A DNA stretch of 64,000 bases from the NCBI RefSeq assembly GCF_020740795.1, contig NC_067312.1, positions 38,602,905-38,666,904 of the forward strand, given 5' to 3'. How positions within the stretch are numbered: position 1 is the stretch's first letter; every line of letters starts with the position of its first letter. Origin of the DNA: Apus apus (Eukaryota; Chordata; Aves; Apodiformes; Apodidae). This document shows positions 63,860 through 64,000 of this stretch, piece after piece. The notes beneath the pieces were generated by a model. The model ran no database searches. It saw nothing but the letters and a program-made list of their open reading frames with translations, and had not been told where the DNA came from. The position numbers and the translations under genes were made by a program.

Positions 63860-64000
63860 AATTGGGGTGGGTTGAACTTGACTGGACACCAGATGCCACC
63901 CAGCCATTCACTCTCCCTCCTTAACAGGACAGGGGTAGATAATAGTACTCAAGGCTGGTGGGTCGAGATAAGGACAGGGAGATCACTCAACAATTACCAT
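63860..64000 (-). mobile_element. Edge of an avian LTR/ERV-derived element, cut by the window end
   Basis: GGGTGGGTTGAACTTGACTGG, a GGACACCAGATGCCACC block and GGTGGGTCGAGATAAGGACA are phrases of a common avian LTR-type repeat, here in reverse orientation with the element's 3' end at about 63860. It is related to the end part of the element at 55376-56345. The remainder lies outside the window. Confidence 0.65.

Noticed and set aside
50400-64000. Possible 5' coding exon of CEMIP2, the next gene in human on this side
   Set aside because: No matching N-terminal or membrane-segment coding sequence was seen; the gene probably begins beyond the window.

Overview
The window is vertebrate nuclear DNA, almost certainly from a bird. 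It carries many 5'-truncated CR1 LINE copies, several with the avian-type 3' end (octamer-like ATTCTATG repeats, read here mostly on the minus strand), it has avian LTR-type repeats, and its two genes are compact orthologues of human C9orf85 and ABHD17B. These lie side by side on human 9q21. Human chromosome 9 genes correspond largely to the chicken Z chromosome, so a Z-linked location is likely (inference).

Layout. 1-16.3 kb is non-coding DNA downstream of C9orf85, with CR1 fragments, simple repeats and two CTCF-like motifs. 16.58-29.84 kb holds C9orf85 on the minus strand: four coding exons that splice cleanly into a 166-residue protein. 29.4-30.8 kb is a CpG island that acts as the shared, divergent promoter, with two reverse CCAAT boxes and a GC-box run; a 15-bp minisatellite of six perfect units sits in its left edge. 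30.1-50.4 kb holds ABHD17B on the plus strand: a probable non-coding first exon in the island, then three coding exons (36.35, 48.01 and 49.06 kb) that give an intact 288-residue serine hydrolase, and a 3'UTR with a polyadenylation-signal cluster near 50.3 kb. Its 11-kb second intron holds three large CR1 copies, two of them arranged head to tail. 50.4-64 kb is non-coding, with a CR1 copy, an LTR pile-up at 54.95-56.35 kb, a short hAT-like DNA transposon with terminal inverted repeats and a target-site duplication at 59.78 kb, a CTCF-like motif in reverse orientation, and the edge of another LTR element at the right end.

Function. ABHD17B is a membrane-anchored protein depalmitoylase. C9orf85 is a small conserved protein with four CxxC pairs and no established function. 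They share a promoter, but the sequence gives no evidence that they share a pathway.

I found no tRNA, rRNA or CRISPR array. No new multi-gene system is visible: most other open frames are chance, sit in repeats, or come from the GC-rich island. The most interesting signals are the hAT-like element, the convergent CTCF-like motifs around the gene pair, the minisatellite beside the C9orf85 first exon, and the uncharacterised cysteine-rich C9orf85 protein itself.
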